Shown: positions 1 to 9,722, counted from the first letter of the stretch. The stretch is DNA of 64,000 nucleotides from Clostridium beijerinckii (GCA_003129525.1 CP029329.1:920001-984000); one strand, 5' to 3'. Made by a program: numbers and translations. Notes: generated by a model not told the origin, from the letters alone.

Positions 1-202
1 ACTATTGTTTTTTTACTTTAAATTCATAATTCCATCTTATTCTCTATTTTTCTACATTATTCTATTATTGATACGCTAGGCATAGTTACTTACTATTCTA
101 CACATATAAAACAATTAAACTGCTATAGACACTATATATTAGTACCTACTATTAAATACTAATGTGAAATTATAGCAATTAAACTCTCTGCCTTACTCTG
201 CT

Positions 203-612
203 ATGTCTCTTAATATTGCTAGCTATTTAAACACAACTAATTTACTATTATCCTGTTTAGCTGATACTATCTTATTCTCTACTTCACATAAATCTCTACG
301 TCTTCTTTCACTTCTGTTATATATGGCTCTAATAAAAACAAGTTCCATTTCTTATACGATACCTTTTTTCTATTACTACTTCAATTTTGAAACTATTTAT
401 TTGAGTTCCAAATGTATTTCTTCTAACTTTTATATACATAATCTCTAGATGTTTTAATTCTTGACCTTCTATTTCATTTGCTAATAATATCATGCCTACA
501 CAAGTCCCTACGTAGGCAATCCAATTTTTATCTTTTATTTTAACAGTTCAATTAATCCTGTTATTTTAAGAAGTTTACCAATAATAGTAGTTTCTCCATC
601 TAGTAATATTAT
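203..612 (-). pseudogene. pdxT: pdxT relic (glutaminase subunit of PLP synthase)
   Basis: Reading leftward in mixed frames, this stretch keeps recognisable pieces of PdxT: a glutamine-amidotransferase segment ending in GETTIIGK (normally PGGESTTIGK), then a VGTCVGMILLA piece matching the nucleophile region (GTCAGMILLA), then KVRRNTFG and a terminal KIVSAKQDN piece. Stops and frameshifts separate them and the N-terminus is missing. Intact PdxT releases ammonia from glutamine for PdxS. It follows the pdxS relic in the usual operon order. It cannot give a working enzyme. Confidence 0.7.
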
Positions 613-629
613 CTCATTAATATCATTTA

Positions 630-922
630 AATCTCTTTCTCAAATATACCTGATCCTACAAATACTCCACCACATCATAAGTGCTGCATCTGTTGTAGTT
701 GAAATACCGCCTGCTGCAAAGCTTATTACAGATAACTTATCATTTTCCAAAACATACTTAACTAAATCATATGATGCATTGAAGTTTTTAAAGTACCCCT
801 TCAAGTGCCATAACTACACATTACCTTTCCTTTTCAACAATAATATCCTCTTCTTTATTGACAACATCAATAATTACTCCACCCCTTGGCATTTGAGCAA
901 GATTTTTATTTACTATTTTCAT
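630..922 (-). pseudogene. pdxS: pdxS relic (PLP synthase lyase subunit)
   Basis: An ATG at 922, still preceded by an AAAGGGG ribosome site, opens NKNLAQMPRGGVIIDVVNK, which matches the PdxS N-terminus. A stop follows, then VMALEGVL (normally VMALERVP), then a jump of roughly 170 residues to [17 protein letters not shown] and GVFVGSGIF near the C-terminus. Most of the TIM barrel is deleted and the frame is broken several times. The intact protein would make pyridoxal 5'-phosphate with PdxT. PLP enzymes in this window (serC, a class V aminotransferase) must rely on another PLP source. Confidence 0.75.
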
Positions 923-1082
923 TTCTATTATAAAAACCCCTTTTATTTTGTATTTTAAATAACACAACATATATACATACAATTTACGGACTTTTATACT
1001 TATAAAACTAACTGTTAGTAATTATTTAGTAATTATATTTAAGTATCTGTTTTTCTATTAATTTATAATTTTAAAATTTACT

Positions 1083-2045
1083 TTATTCACATATACTTAT
1101 ATATCTCTTAAATTTCCCCTTACAAACATAACATTTATCAATAATATCAAATCCTGATTCTATAATATGTTTATCCATATTTTCAAAGGTAACTATAACT
1201 AATTTATTTGTAATTCTACGAGCAGTTTTCATAAGAGCTGTTTGTTCTTCGATGGTTGTTGATGTAAATAGACCGTATGGTAAATCTATAATAGCAACAT
1301 CATATTTTTCTTCTATATTATGCATATCACCAGTGGTTATTACATTTTCATATCCAAAGAACTGCAGATTTTTTTGAGCATTTTCTGCTATATTCTTATT
1401 AATTTCATATCCTCTCACATTAATCCCCATTGAAAGAGCGTCAATGACTACTGTTCCTACTCCACAACACGGATCTATTAACTTACAACCCAAATCATTT
1501 TTAACCGCTATGTTAACTAATGCTCTGGATACTCTTAAACTTAATGAGTTTGAATATGAATAAGGTTTCTGGTCATGAATGTGCCACTCATAATCATTTC
1601 TCTCATATTCACCAAATATCCATCTTCCATCAACTTTAGTTACTCCAAGCAAGGCTTTAGGATTATGCATTTCAGACTGGCCAATTATGACAAGTCCTAT
1701 TTCTCTTATACTTTTAAGTCTTTCCTTATAACTTACATCTCCATTTTCTAGTTTTATATAACACACCTTAAAGTCATCATAAGACAACTTCGCTTCTATA
1801 ATATTTTCTACTATTTGTTCTAATGAATCTTCTTCGTATATTATTGAAATCATATCTTTTATAAAAGGACTTCTTGATGGTTCCACATAATAACTTGAAA
1901 ATAAAAATTTTTCACTTGGAATTTTATTAAAAAGATATTTCATTTCCATTTCACATAAATTTTCTTCAAATACAGGATAATTAATAGAATAAAAATATCC
2001 TCTATTATTATTGCTATTTTCAATATTTAATAATTTTTCCCTCAA
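1083..2045 (-). CDS. TRM11/UPF0020-family RNA methyltransferase-like protein
   Basis: A 320-residue protein. The C-terminal half is a Rossmann methyltransferase: SAM-binding DPCCGVGT near residue 192, an acidic strand end at GYEIN, and a catalytic IDLPYG motif of the (D/N)PPY type near 254, as in enzymes that methylate N2 of guanosine in tRNA or rRNA. The N-terminal half is divergent and may be a substrate-recognition domain. The reading frame opens with TTG at 2045 and has no ATG until about residue 33, so the start is uncertain. Monocistronic, leftward. The RNA target is not known from sequence; the methyltransferase class is fairly sure. Confidence 0.75.
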   Translation of the reverse strand: MREKLLNIENSNNNRGYFYSINYPVFEENLCEMEMKYLFNKIPSEKFLFSSYYVEPSRSPFIKDMISIIYEEDSLEQIVENIIEAKLSYDDFKVCYIKLENGDVSYKERLKSIREIGLVIIGQSEMHNPKALLGVTKVDGRWIFGEYERNDYEWHIHDQKPYSYSNSLSLRVSRALVNIAVKNDLGCKLIDPCCGVGTVVIDALSMGINVRGYEINKNIAENAQKNLQFFGYENVITTGDMHNIEEKYDVAIIDLPYGLFTSTTIEEQTALMKTARRITNKLVIVTFENMDKHIIESGFDIIDKCYVCKGKFKRYISICE

Positions 2046-2332
2046 TTCACTTCAACCTCTTCATTCTTTAATATATTTGAAATTATTATAAAAACCTTTA
2101 TTTTTTTGTCAGTTACTTCTATTATAAATACCACTATTTTATCTTACTGTCTATGTAGAACTATAACTAAAAGGTATATCCTTCTATTTATAAATAATCT
2201 AAATTAACTCAATAAATGATTATTTAATTCCAAATTATTTCATTGTAATTTTATTTTATAAGTTATTTATATAAATGATAATGTTTTCATGCGTTTTTTA
2301 TTATATTTACTATAAAATATTAAATATCATTC

Positions 2333-2361
2333 TTGTAGTTCTTTACGCTATATGGTATTAT
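2333..2361 (+). promoter_or_regulatory. Probable liv operon promoter
   Basis: TTGTAG (2333-2338) and TATTAT (2356-2361) are 17 bp apart, about 100 bp before livJ. A cre-like sequence with one mismatch lies upstream at 2276-2290. Prediction from sequence only. Confidence 0.45.
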
Positions 2362-2459
2362 ATCAATAATATAAATATTAACAACGTGATAATTTGTTAA
2401 TATATTCTTCATTAAATTATCATATTAATATTATTGTTTTTATAAAGAGGAGGATAATT

Positions 2460-3620
2460 ATGAAAAAGACTTTACTTTCAGGAGTTTTAGCTTCTGTAAT
2501 GTCTATGACACTACTTGCTGGTTGTGGCGGAGACACAGGATCAAGTACAAGTGGTGCTACGGGGGATGTAATTAAAATTGGTTCTATTGGACCTTTATCT
2601 GGTGCAGCAGCTACATATGGTGTATCTGTAAAAGAAGGTGCTGAATTATTACAAAAGGAGGTTAATGATGCTGGTGGCATCAATGGTAAGAAAATACAAT
2701 TTATTTTTCAAGATGATCAAGCTGATCCAAATTCAGCTATGCAAGCTTTCAATAAATTAGTTGATGATGAAAAGGTATGTGCAATATTAGGTGGTGTTAC
2801 ATCAGGTGCAACACTTGCAATTGCTCCAAATGCAACGTCAAGACAAATACCAATGATTACTCCAACTGGAACAGAACCATCAATAACAAAAGTTGGTGGA
2901 GAATATATGTTTAGAGGTTGTTTCGTTGATTCATTCCAAGGAGAAGTTCTTGCAAAGTATTCTAGCGAAACATTAAAATCTAAAACAGCTGCTGTATTAT
3001 ATAATTCTGGTTCGGATTATTCAAAAGGAATTGCTGACAGCTTTAAAACAAAATTTGAAGCTACAGGCGGAACAATTGGTGAATTCCTTACTTATAATGA
3101 TAAAGATACTGATTTTAAAGCTCAATTAACTAAAATTAAGAGTTTAAATCCAGATATATTAGTATTACCTGATTATTACAACGTTGTTGGTCTTATTGCT
3201 AAGCAAGCTAGAGGAATGGGTATACAATCACAGTTCCTTGGTGGAGATGGTTGGGAATCAGAAGAATTGACTAAAATTGGACAAGATTCTGTAAATGGTG
3301 CATTATACATCAATCACTACTATTCTGCTGATACAGATACTGCTGTAAAATCATTTGTCGACTCTTACAAGAAAGAATATAACAAAGAACCTGATGCCTT
3401 TGCAGCTCTTTCATATGATACTTCTAAAATTCTAGTCAAGGCAATTGAAAAGACTGGCAAAACAGATGGTGCTGCTATTAAAGATGCTTTAGCTGGAATG
3501 GAAATGACTAGCGTTACTGGTAATATTAAATTTAATAGTGACAGAAGTGCTATAAAGAGTGCAGCTATAATCAAAGTTGATGGAGACAAAAAAGTTTTAG
3601 CTGGTAAGGTCAATCCTTAA
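2460..3620 (+). CDS. livJ: Branched-chain amino acid ABC transporter, substrate-binding lipoprotein
   Basis: A 386-residue periplasmic-binding-protein type I fold of the LivJ/LivK family. The start is the ATG at 2460, preceded by GAGGAGG; the same frame runs upstream without a ribosome site. The N-terminus is a lipoprotein signal with lipobox LLAGC (Cys about residue 22), so the mature protein is anchored outside the membrane. The first strand, KIGSIGPLSGAAATYG, is the typical ligand-contact region. First gene of a five-gene operon with both permeases and both ATPases, so its job is capture of leucine, isoleucine and valine; the exact ligand range is inferred. Confidence 0.92.
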   Translation: MKKTLLSGVLASVMSMTLLAGCGGDTGSSTSGATGDVIKIGSIGPLSGAAATYGVSVKEGAELLQKEVNDAGGINGKKIQFIFQDDQADPNSAMQAFNKLVDDEKVCAILGGVTSGATLAIAPNATSRQIPMITPTGTEPSITKVGGEYMFRGCFVDSFQGEVLAKYSSETLKSKTAAVLYNSGSDYSKGIADSFKTKFEATGGTIGEFLTYNDKDTDFKAQLTKIKSLNPDILVLPDYYNVVGLIAKQARGMGIQSQFLGGDGWESEELTKIGQDSVNGALYINHYYSADTDTAVKSFVDSYKKEYNKEPDAFAALSYDTSKILVKAIEKTGKTDGAAIKDALAGMEMTSVTGNIKFNSDRSAIKSAAIIKVDGDKKVLAGKVNP

Positions 3621-3643
3621 TATTTTAAAAGGAGGAATATACT

Positions 3644-4519
3644 ATGGAATTTTTACAACAACTTATTAATGGTTTAGCTTTAGGTAGCGTATATGCCCTC
3701 CTAGCATTGGGTTATACAATGGTATATGGAATTATACAACTAATAAACTTTGCCCATGGTGAAATATATATGATAGGAGCCTTTGCAGGCTTCTATTCTG
3801 CTTCAACTCTTGGATTACCATTAATACCAACACTGTTAGTCGCAATGGTAGTTTCAGCTTTGGCAGGAATAATTATAGAAAAAATTGCTTATAAACCATT
3901 AAGAAATTCTCCAAGAATAACTTTACTTATTACAGCAATTGGAGTTTCTTTATTTTTGCAAAATGGCATGAGAATTTTAGTCGGCTCTAATCCTAAACCA
4001 TTTCCTGATCTTATCGATGCTGGGTCAATTAATATAGGATCTATTCAAATTGAATGGAAAACAATACTTATGTTTGCAATTTCTGCATTCCTTGTTATTC
4101 TTCTTCAATTTATTGTTTATAAAACTAAGGTTGGAAAAGCAATGAGAGCTTCTTCTCAAGATATGGAAGCTGCTTCTCTTATGGGCATAAATGTTAATAA
4201 TACTATATCTCTTACATTTGCCATAGGTTCTGCTTTAGCTGGTATAGCTGGAGTCTTAGTTGCAATATCTTATCCTAGTATAACCCCTTACATGGGTGTT
4301 ATGCCAGGGCTTAAGGCTTTTGTTGCCGCAGTACTTGGGGGAATTGGAAGTATACCAGGAGCCCTCGTTGGCGGAATTGCTATTGGGTTGCTTGAAACCT
4401 TCTCTAAGGCTTATATATCAACTAACTTCTCAGATGCAATTGTATTTGCAATTTTGATTATAATACTTTTAATTAAGCCTTCTGGTCTATTAGGTAAAAA
4501 GACCAATGTGAAAGTGTAG
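3644..4519 (+). CDS. livH: Branched-chain amino acid ABC transporter permease LivH
   Basis: A 291-residue, strongly hydrophobic protein with about eight membrane segments. LALGSVYALLALGYTMVYG near the N-terminus and the LGGIGSIPGALVGG loop near residue 230 are hallmarks of LivH permeases. AAAGGAGG precedes the ATG. It begins 23 bp after livJ and is followed closely by livM, with which it would form the transmembrane pore. Length and motifs are normal for the family. Confidence 0.93.
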   Translation: MEFLQQLINGLALGSVYALLALGYTMVYGIIQLINFAHGEIYMIGAFAGFYSASTLGLPLIPTLLVAMVVSALAGIIIEKIAYKPLRNSPRITLLITAIGVSLFLQNGMRILVGSNPKPFPDLIDAGSINIGSIQIEWKTILMFAISAFLVILLQFIVYKTKVGKAMRASSQDMEAASLMGINVNNTISLTFAIGSALAGIAGVLVAISYPSITPYMGVMPGLKAFVAAVLGGIGSIPGALVGGIAIGLLETFSKAYISTNFSDAIVFAILIIILLIKPSGLLGKKTNVKV

Positions 4520-4527
4520 GTGTTGAT

Positions 4528-5502
4528 ATGAAGAAATTTTTTAGTAAAAAGATTATTTGTTTTATGACAGGAATCTTGATTACATATTTAATTTTATTCG
4601 GGCTAATGAGTGCAAATATTATAAACTCTTACTATAAAGGAATTATCACTTTAGCTTTAATAAATATTGTCCTAGCTGTTTCCTTAAACTTAATAGTTGG
4701 TTTTACAGGTCAATTGTGTTTAGGACATGCAGGCTTTATGTCAATTGGTGCTTATGTATCAGCTGTAATAACACAAAAAGCAGGTCTGCCATTTATTGCT
4801 TCAATATTTATTGCTGCAATAATTGCATGTATATTTGCAGCTTTAATAGGATATCCTACTTTGAAACTTACAGGAGACTATTTTGCAATAACAACTTTAG
4901 CCTTTTGTGAAATTATTAGAATAGTTATTATGAATATTAATGCAGTTGGTGGTGCCCGCGGATTTACAGGCATTCCAAAGGAAACTAATTTTACATTAGC
5001 ATTCTTGTTTATGGTGATTACCGTTATTGTTATTTATAATATAATTCATTCATCCCAAGGTAGAGCAATGCTTTCTGTTCGTGAGAATGAAATAGCAGCT
5101 GAGTCAATGGGTATAAATGCATTTAAATATAAAATGATGGCATTTATTATTGGAGCTTTTTTTGCCGGACTCGCTGGAGGACTTTATGCTCACTACATGG
5201 GCTATATACAACCAGCATCATTCGATTTTAATAAATCGATAGATTATTTAACTTTTGTTGTATTTGGTGGAATGGGTTCATTATCTGGCTCAATCATTGC
5301 TACTATAGTATTAACTTTCTTACCAGAACTTCTAAGGGGGCTTGGAGAATTTAGAATGCTAATCTATCCATTAGCATTAATAATTCTTATGATATTTAGA
5401 CCTCAAGGACTACTCGGTGATAAGGAAGTTTCACTTAAAATATTTAAAAAGTTATTACCAGATAAAACTTCTACGAAATCAAAGAATGGAAAGGAGGCTT
5501 AA
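4528..5502 (+). CDS. livM: Branched-chain amino acid ABC transporter permease LivM
   Basis: A 324-residue membrane protein. Family signatures are LVGFTGQLCLGHAGFMSIGAY after the second membrane helix, the EAA-like cytoplasmic loop around ENEIAAESMGIN, and VFGGMGSLSGSI near residue 250. It starts 8 bp after livH stops, so translation is probably coupled, and pairs with LivH as the second half of the channel. The C-terminal tail is lysine-rich and ends 3 bp before livG. Confidence 0.93.
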   Translation: MKKFFSKKIICFMTGILITYLILFGLMSANIINSYYKGIITLALINIVLAVSLNLIVGFTGQLCLGHAGFMSIGAYVSAVITQKAGLPFIASIFIAAIIACIFAALIGYPTLKLTGDYFAITTLAFCEIIRIVIMNINAVGGARGFTGIPKETNFTLAFLFMVITVIVIYNIIHSSQGRAMLSVRENEIAAESMGINAFKYKMMAFIIGAFFAGLAGGLYAHYMGYIQPASFDFNKSIDYLTFVVFGGMGSLSGSIIATIVLTFLPELLRGLGEFRMLIYPLALIILMIFRPQGLLGDKEVSLKIFKKLLPDKTSTKSKNGKEA

Positions 5503-5505
5503 TAG

Positions 5506-6264
5506 ATGTTAGACGTTCAAAATTTATCAATTGAATTTGGTGGATTAAAAGCAGTTTCAGATTTTAATCTTACTATAAACGAAAAAGAGATTGTTGGACT
5601 TATAGGACCTAATGGTGCTGGTAAAACCACTGTATTTAATATGTTAACTGGTGTCTATACTCCAACTCTAGGTACTATATCTTATCTTGGAGAAAAAATT
5701 CATGGTCTTAAGCCTTATAATATTACAAAAAAGAAAATAGCTAGAACATTCCAAAATATTCGTCTATTTTCTAGCCTTACTGTTCTTGATAATGTTAAAG
5801 TTAGTTTTAATTATAGAATACAATATTCTCTTTTTGATTCTATCTTCAGAACCCCGAAGTTTAAAAAAGTGGAAGCTGAAATCGCAGAAAAGAGTATTGA
5901 ATTATTAAAAGTTTTTTCTCTAGATGCAAAGAAAGATGACTTAGCTAATAATCTTCCTTATGGAGAACAAAGGAAACTTGAAATAGTAAGAGCACTAGCC
6001 GCTGAGCCTTCATTATTATTATTAGATGAGCCCGCTGCTGGAATGAATCCTCAAGAGACAACAGAGCTTATGGATTTAATAAATTGGATTAAAGATAAAT
6101 ACAATTTATCAATACTTTTAATAGAACATGATATGAAACTTGTTATGGGGATTTGCAATAAAATAGCAGTTCTTGACTACGGGAAAAAAATTGCTGAAGG
6201 CACTCCAGATGAAATTAAGAACAATCCTAAGGTAATTGAAGCTTACCTTGGAGAGGAGGCATAA
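5506..6264 (+). CDS. livG: Branched-chain amino acid ABC transporter ATPase LivG
   Basis: A 252-residue ABC ATPase. Walker A is GPNGAGKTT (about 34-42), the signature is the LivG-type LPYGEQRKLEIVRAL, and Walker B is LLLLDEPAAGM, followed by the switch histidine in IEHD. It begins 3 bp after livM, with GGAGG inside the livM end. It powers the LivHM pore together with LivF. A typical, complete member. Confidence 0.94.
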   Translation: MLDVQNLSIEFGGLKAVSDFNLTINEKEIVGLIGPNGAGKTTVFNMLTGVYTPTLGTISYLGEKIHGLKPYNITKKKIARTFQNIRLFSSLTVLDNVKVSFNYRIQYSLFDSIFRTPKFKKVEAEIAEKSIELLKVFSLDAKKDDLANNLPYGEQRKLEIVRALAAEPSLLLLDEPAAGMNPQETTELMDLINWIKDKYNLSILLIEHDMKLVMGICNKIAVLDYGKKIAEGTPDEIKNNPKVIEAYLGEEA

Positions 6265-6268
6265 GGAA

Positions 6269-6973
6269 ATGTTAAAAATAGATAACATTAACCTATATTA
6301 TGGTGTGATCCATGCATTAAAAGATATTTCTCTTGAGGTAAAACAAGGTGAAATAGTAACTCTAATAGGAGCAAACGGTGCTGGTAAGACTTCTACTCTT
6401 AGAGCTATATCAGGTTTAGAACCAATAAAATCAGGCACTATTACTTTTAAAAATTCTGAGTTAAATAAAGTTCCTGCTAATAAGATAGTTTCTTTGGGTC
6501 TTTCTCATGTACCTGAAGGTAGAAGAGTGTTTCCTGAATTAAGTGTTCTAGAAAATCTAGAATTAGGTGCTTATTTAAGAAAAGATAAATCTGGAATTAA
6601 ACAAGACATGGAAATGGTCTTTTCTAAATTTCCAAGATTAAAAGAAAGATTAAAACAACCATCTGGTACCTTGTCTGGTGGTGAGCAACAAATGCTTGCA
6701 ATAGGTAGAGCATTAATGAATAGACCAGAAATGCTTATACTAGATGAACCTTCAATGGGACTTGCACCTCTTGTCGTTAAAGATATATTTGATACAATTG
6801 TTGAAATTAATAAATCTGGTACAACTATACTTCTAGTTGAACAAAATGCTAATATGGCACTTGCAATTGCAAATAGGGCTTATGTTCTTGAAACTGGTAA
6901 AATAGTAAAGTTCGGAGATGCAAAAGAACTTCTCAATGATGATAGCATTAGAAGTGCTTATCTTGGAGAATAG
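6269..6973 (+). CDS. livF: Branched-chain amino acid ABC transporter ATPase LivF
   Basis: A 234-residue ABC ATPase. Walker A is GANGAGKTS, the signature is LSGGEQQMLAIGRAL, and Walker B is MLILDEPSMGL. The ATG at 6269 is chosen because GGAGAGGAGG lies just before it and because it sits 4 bp after the livG stop; a longer in-frame start inside livG has no ribosome site. Last gene of the liv operon, closed by a strong hairpin terminator about 20 bp downstream. Confidence 0.94.
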   Translation: MLKIDNINLYYGVIHALKDISLEVKQGEIVTLIGANGAGKTSTLRAISGLEPIKSGTITFKNSELNKVPANKIVSLGLSHVPEGRRVFPELSVLENLELGAYLRKDKSGIKQDMEMVFSKFPRLKERLKQPSGTLSGGEQQMLAIGRALMNRPEMLILDEPSMGLAPLVVKDIFDTIVEINKSGTTILLVEQNANMALAIANRAYVLETGKIVKFGDAKELLNDDSIRSAYLGE

Positions 6974-6992
6974 CTTGAAATAAATTAAATAT

Positions 6993-7043
6993 AAAAAATA
7001 AGTTGAGTCGATGATTTTTAATCATTTGCTCAACTTATTTTTT
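6993..7043 (+). terminator. liv operon terminator
   Basis: The arms AAAATAAGTTGAG and CTCAACTTATTTT pair perfectly, with a smaller GATGATT/AATCATT stem inside the loop. The A-run before and T-run after make it usable on both strands. Confidence 0.85.
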
Positions 7044-7124
7044 ATATTTAGACTGTTAGTGAATATATTCTTTTTCATAATGACAAACTATATAGATAAA
7101 AATATTTATAGGAGGTTGAAGTTT

Positions 7125-7274
7125 ATGAATAATGAGGAAACTAGTTCAATACACGAGGTAGCTAAAAAGATGATAATTGATGGTGAAACTTTTGATACTA
7201 TAATGGAGAAAACTCATCTAAGGTTAAAAGATTTAAAAAGGATTCAAAGAGATGAAATAGATCCTAAATTCTAG
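7125..7274 (+). CDS. Small hypothetical protein (49 aa)
   Basis: The ATG at 7125 follows a good ribosome site (AGGAGG, 9 bp spacing). The 49-residue product is charged and predicted helical: an EVAKKMIIDGETFDTIMEKT stretch followed by LRLKDLKRIQR looks like two or three short helices, similar in style to the C-terminal tail of Rpn/PD-(D/E)XK nucleases or a helix-turn-helix. It stands alone between two terminators, so it has its own transcript. No function can be assigned. Confidence 0.55.
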   Translation: MNNEETSSIHEVAKKMIIDGETFDTIMEKTHLRLKDLKRIQRDEIDPKF

Positions 7275-7348
7275 ATTCTGCACTTTTGAAAAATATATTT
7301 TTTAAGACAGTACTTATTATATTTATCAAATATGATTCTATTTAAAAC

Positions 7349-7405
7349 GCAGAGATTATCTCAAAATTAATCCGATTTATTTAATTTTGAGGTAGCTCTG
7401 CTTTA
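7349..7405 (+). terminator. Terminator after the 49-aa gene
   Basis: A long imperfect stem: GCAGAG and CTCAAAATTAA on the left pair with TTAATTTTGAG and CTCTGC on the right, followed by TTTATTTAT. Confidence 0.8.
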
Positions 7406-7540
7406 TTTATTCTACTTTCTTATAATACAAATTAATTATATTATAGAAAAAATTGGAATCAACTGTTTTTTTCTTAATATATTGATGTATAATATAAATA
7501 TGGAAATATTTATATTTTAAAAATTAAGGAGATGGTCTAA

Positions 7541-9676
7541 ATGATGTCATATTTTATTCTTATCTATGGGGTAATAATTATTTCGTCTATTGTAATCGTT
7601 TATTTGGTTAAGTACACTTTTTCTCAAGATACTGGTACAGATAAAATGCAAGAAATATCAAATTATATCAAAGAAGGTGCTATGGCGTTTATAAAAAGAC
7701 AGTATAAGACAATATCTATTTTATCTATTCTAACTTTATTTTTAATTATATTATGCAATTATATAGGTAATTCTTCAAAAGGTTCTAGTATTGCTATATC
7801 CATGTCCTTTCGAACTGGTATCGCATTCATAGCTGGTGCATTTTGTTCTGCTTTATCTGGCTATATAGGTATGTATATGGCAGTTCATTCAAATGTAAGA
7901 GCTGCTGCTGGTGCCAGAAAAGGATTAAATAATGCTCTTCAAATAGCACTTAAAGGTGGTGCTGTTACTGGACTAGCTGTTACTGCTCTATCTCTTTTAG
8001 GAGTTGCTTCTCTTTTCCTTATATATGGAGGAATTTCAGGTGATGATACACTTATAAAAGAAGCCCCTTCTCTTATAGTTGGTTTTGGTTTTGGTGCTTC
8101 ATTTGTTGCACTTTTTGCACAACTTGGAGGAGGTATATATACTAAGGCTGCTGATGTTGGTGCAGATCTTGTTGGTAAAGTTGAAGCTGGTATTCCAGAA
8201 GATGATCCTAGAAATCCAGCTGTTATTGCAGATCTTGTTGGGGACAATGTTGGTGACTGTGCTGGGAGAGGTGCCGATCTCTTCGAATCTACTGCTGCTG
8301 AAAATGTTGGTGCTATGATTTTAGGAGTTGCCCTTTATCCTGTTTTTGGATGGAAGGGAATATTATTTCCACTTGTGGCACGTGCATTTGGTATTTTAGC
8401 TTCAATAGTAGGAATATTTCTTGTTAAAGTCAAAGATGACAATGATGATCCTATGAAAGCATTAAAAGGTGGTTTTGTTATAACATCCTTAATTAATGTA
8501 GTACTTCTATTCTTTGTAGTTCGAAATATGTTAAGTGGCACTCTCGAAAATGGAACTAAAGTAAATTATATTTATTTATACGGCTGTGCCCTTGCTGGAA
8601 TATTTCTAAGTTATATATTTGTAATTATTACTGATTATTATACTTCAATAACTCATAAACCTGTAAAAGATATAGCTGATGCTTGTGAAACTGGTGCTGG
8701 AACTAACATAATAACTGGTTTATCTGTAGGTATGGAATCTACTGCTTTACCAGTACTATTTATATCCTTGTGCATATTTGTTTCTTATAAATTAGCTGCT
8801 CTAGCTTTACCGGGCGTTGCAAGTGCTGGCTTATATGGTACCGCAATAGCTACTATGGGAATGCTTTCAACTTGCACCTACATTCTTGCTATGGATACTT
8901 TTGGACCAATAACTGATAATGCTGGTGGTATTACAGAAATGTCTGGTGCTCCTGAAGAAATCAGACTAGTAACTGACAGGTTAGATGCTTGTGGTAATAC
9001 TACAAAAGCATTAACAAAAGGTTATGCAGTTGGTTCTGCAGCACTTGCTACCTTCCTACTATTCTCTGCTTACTTAGATGAGGTTAAAAGGATACTTGGT
9101 GTCCCTTTAGATTCTTGGTATGCAGTTGATATCGGAAAACCTGAAGTATTTATCGCTGGTTTTATAGGTGCTATGATTGTATTCTTATTTAGTTCTACTG
9201 CAATAAAAGCTGTTAGTCGCGCTGCTCAATATGTAATATTGGAAGTTAGAAGACAATTCAAAGAAATTCCTGGAATAATGGAAGGAACAGCAAAACCCGA
9301 TTATGCTCGATGTGTTGATATAGTTACAAAAGGAGCATTAAAAGAAATGATACTCCCTGGAATATTAGTAATTTCTGCACCTATATTAGTTGGTGTAATT
9401 CTAGGAAAAGAAGCTGCTGCTGGCTTTCTAATGATAACTACTATTACTGGTGTCATAATGGCTCTATTCCTAAATAATGGTGGTGGCGCATGGGACAATG
9501 CGAAAAAACTTATAGAACTTGGAGCTCATGGTGGTAAAAATTCCGAAGCACACAAAGCTAGTGTAGTTGGTGACACAGTTGGTGATCCATTTAAGGATAC
9601 TGCCGGTCCATCACTTCATGTACTTATAAAACTTGTAAGTACATTGACATTAGTATTTGTAGCATTATTTAGTTAA
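7541..9676 (+). CDS. hppA: Membrane-bound ion-translocating pyrophosphatase
   Basis: A 711-residue integral membrane protein with about 16 helices, of the M-PPase family, which couples pyrophosphate hydrolysis to ion pumping. The catalytic loop DVGADLVGKVEAGIPEDDPR and the GDNVGDCAGRGADLFE motif are intact, as is the C-terminal VVGDTVGDPFKDTAGPSLH loop. The residue pair that decides potassium need reads GNTTKALT (Lys, then Thr three later), the K+-independent pattern; K+-dependent and Na+-pumping members carry Ala at the Lys position. I therefore infer a K+-independent H+-pump. Two ATGs in tandem at 7541; AAGGAG upstream. Monocistronic with its own terminator. Confidence 0.93.
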   Translation: MMSYFILIYGVIIISSIVIVYLVKYTFSQDTGTDKMQEISNYIKEGAMAFIKRQYKTISILSILTLFLIILCNYIGNSSKGSSIAISMSFRTGIAFIAGAFCSALSGYIGMYMAVHSNVRAAAGARKGLNNALQIALKGGAVTGLAVTALSLLGVASLFLIYGGISGDDTLIKEAPSLIVGFGFGASFVALFAQLGGGIYTKAADVGADLVGKVEAGIPEDDPRNPAVIADLVGDNVGDCAGRGADLFESTAAENVGAMILGVALYPVFGWKGILFPLVARAFGILASIVGIFLVKVKDDNDDPMKALKGGFVITSLINVVLLFFVVRNMLSGTLENGTKVNYIYLYGCALAGIFLSYIFVIITDYYTSITHKPVKDIADACETGAGTNIITGLSVGMESTALPVLFISLCIFVSYKLAALALPGVASAGLYGTAIATMGMLSTCTYILAMDTFGPITDNAGGITEMSGAPEEIRLVTDRLDACGNTTKALTKGYAVGSAALATFLLFSAYLDEVKRILGVPLDSWYAVDIGKPEVFIAGFIGAMIVFLFSSTAIKAVSRAAQYVILEVRRQFKEIPGIMEGTAKPDYARCVDIVTKGALKEMILPGILVISAPILVGVILGKEAAAGFLMITTITGVIMALFLNNGGGAWDNAKKLIELGAHGGKNSEAHKASVVGDTVGDPFKDTAGPSLHVLIKLVSTLTLVFVALFS

Positions 9677-9722
9677 AACTCAGTAGAAACCTACAACAGT
9701 TAATCATTATCAAAAAAATTGT

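Noticed and set aside
203-448. Rightward 81-residue frame
   Set aside because: It has no ribosome site and lies opposite the pdxT relic; its amino acid make-up is that of an antisense frame.
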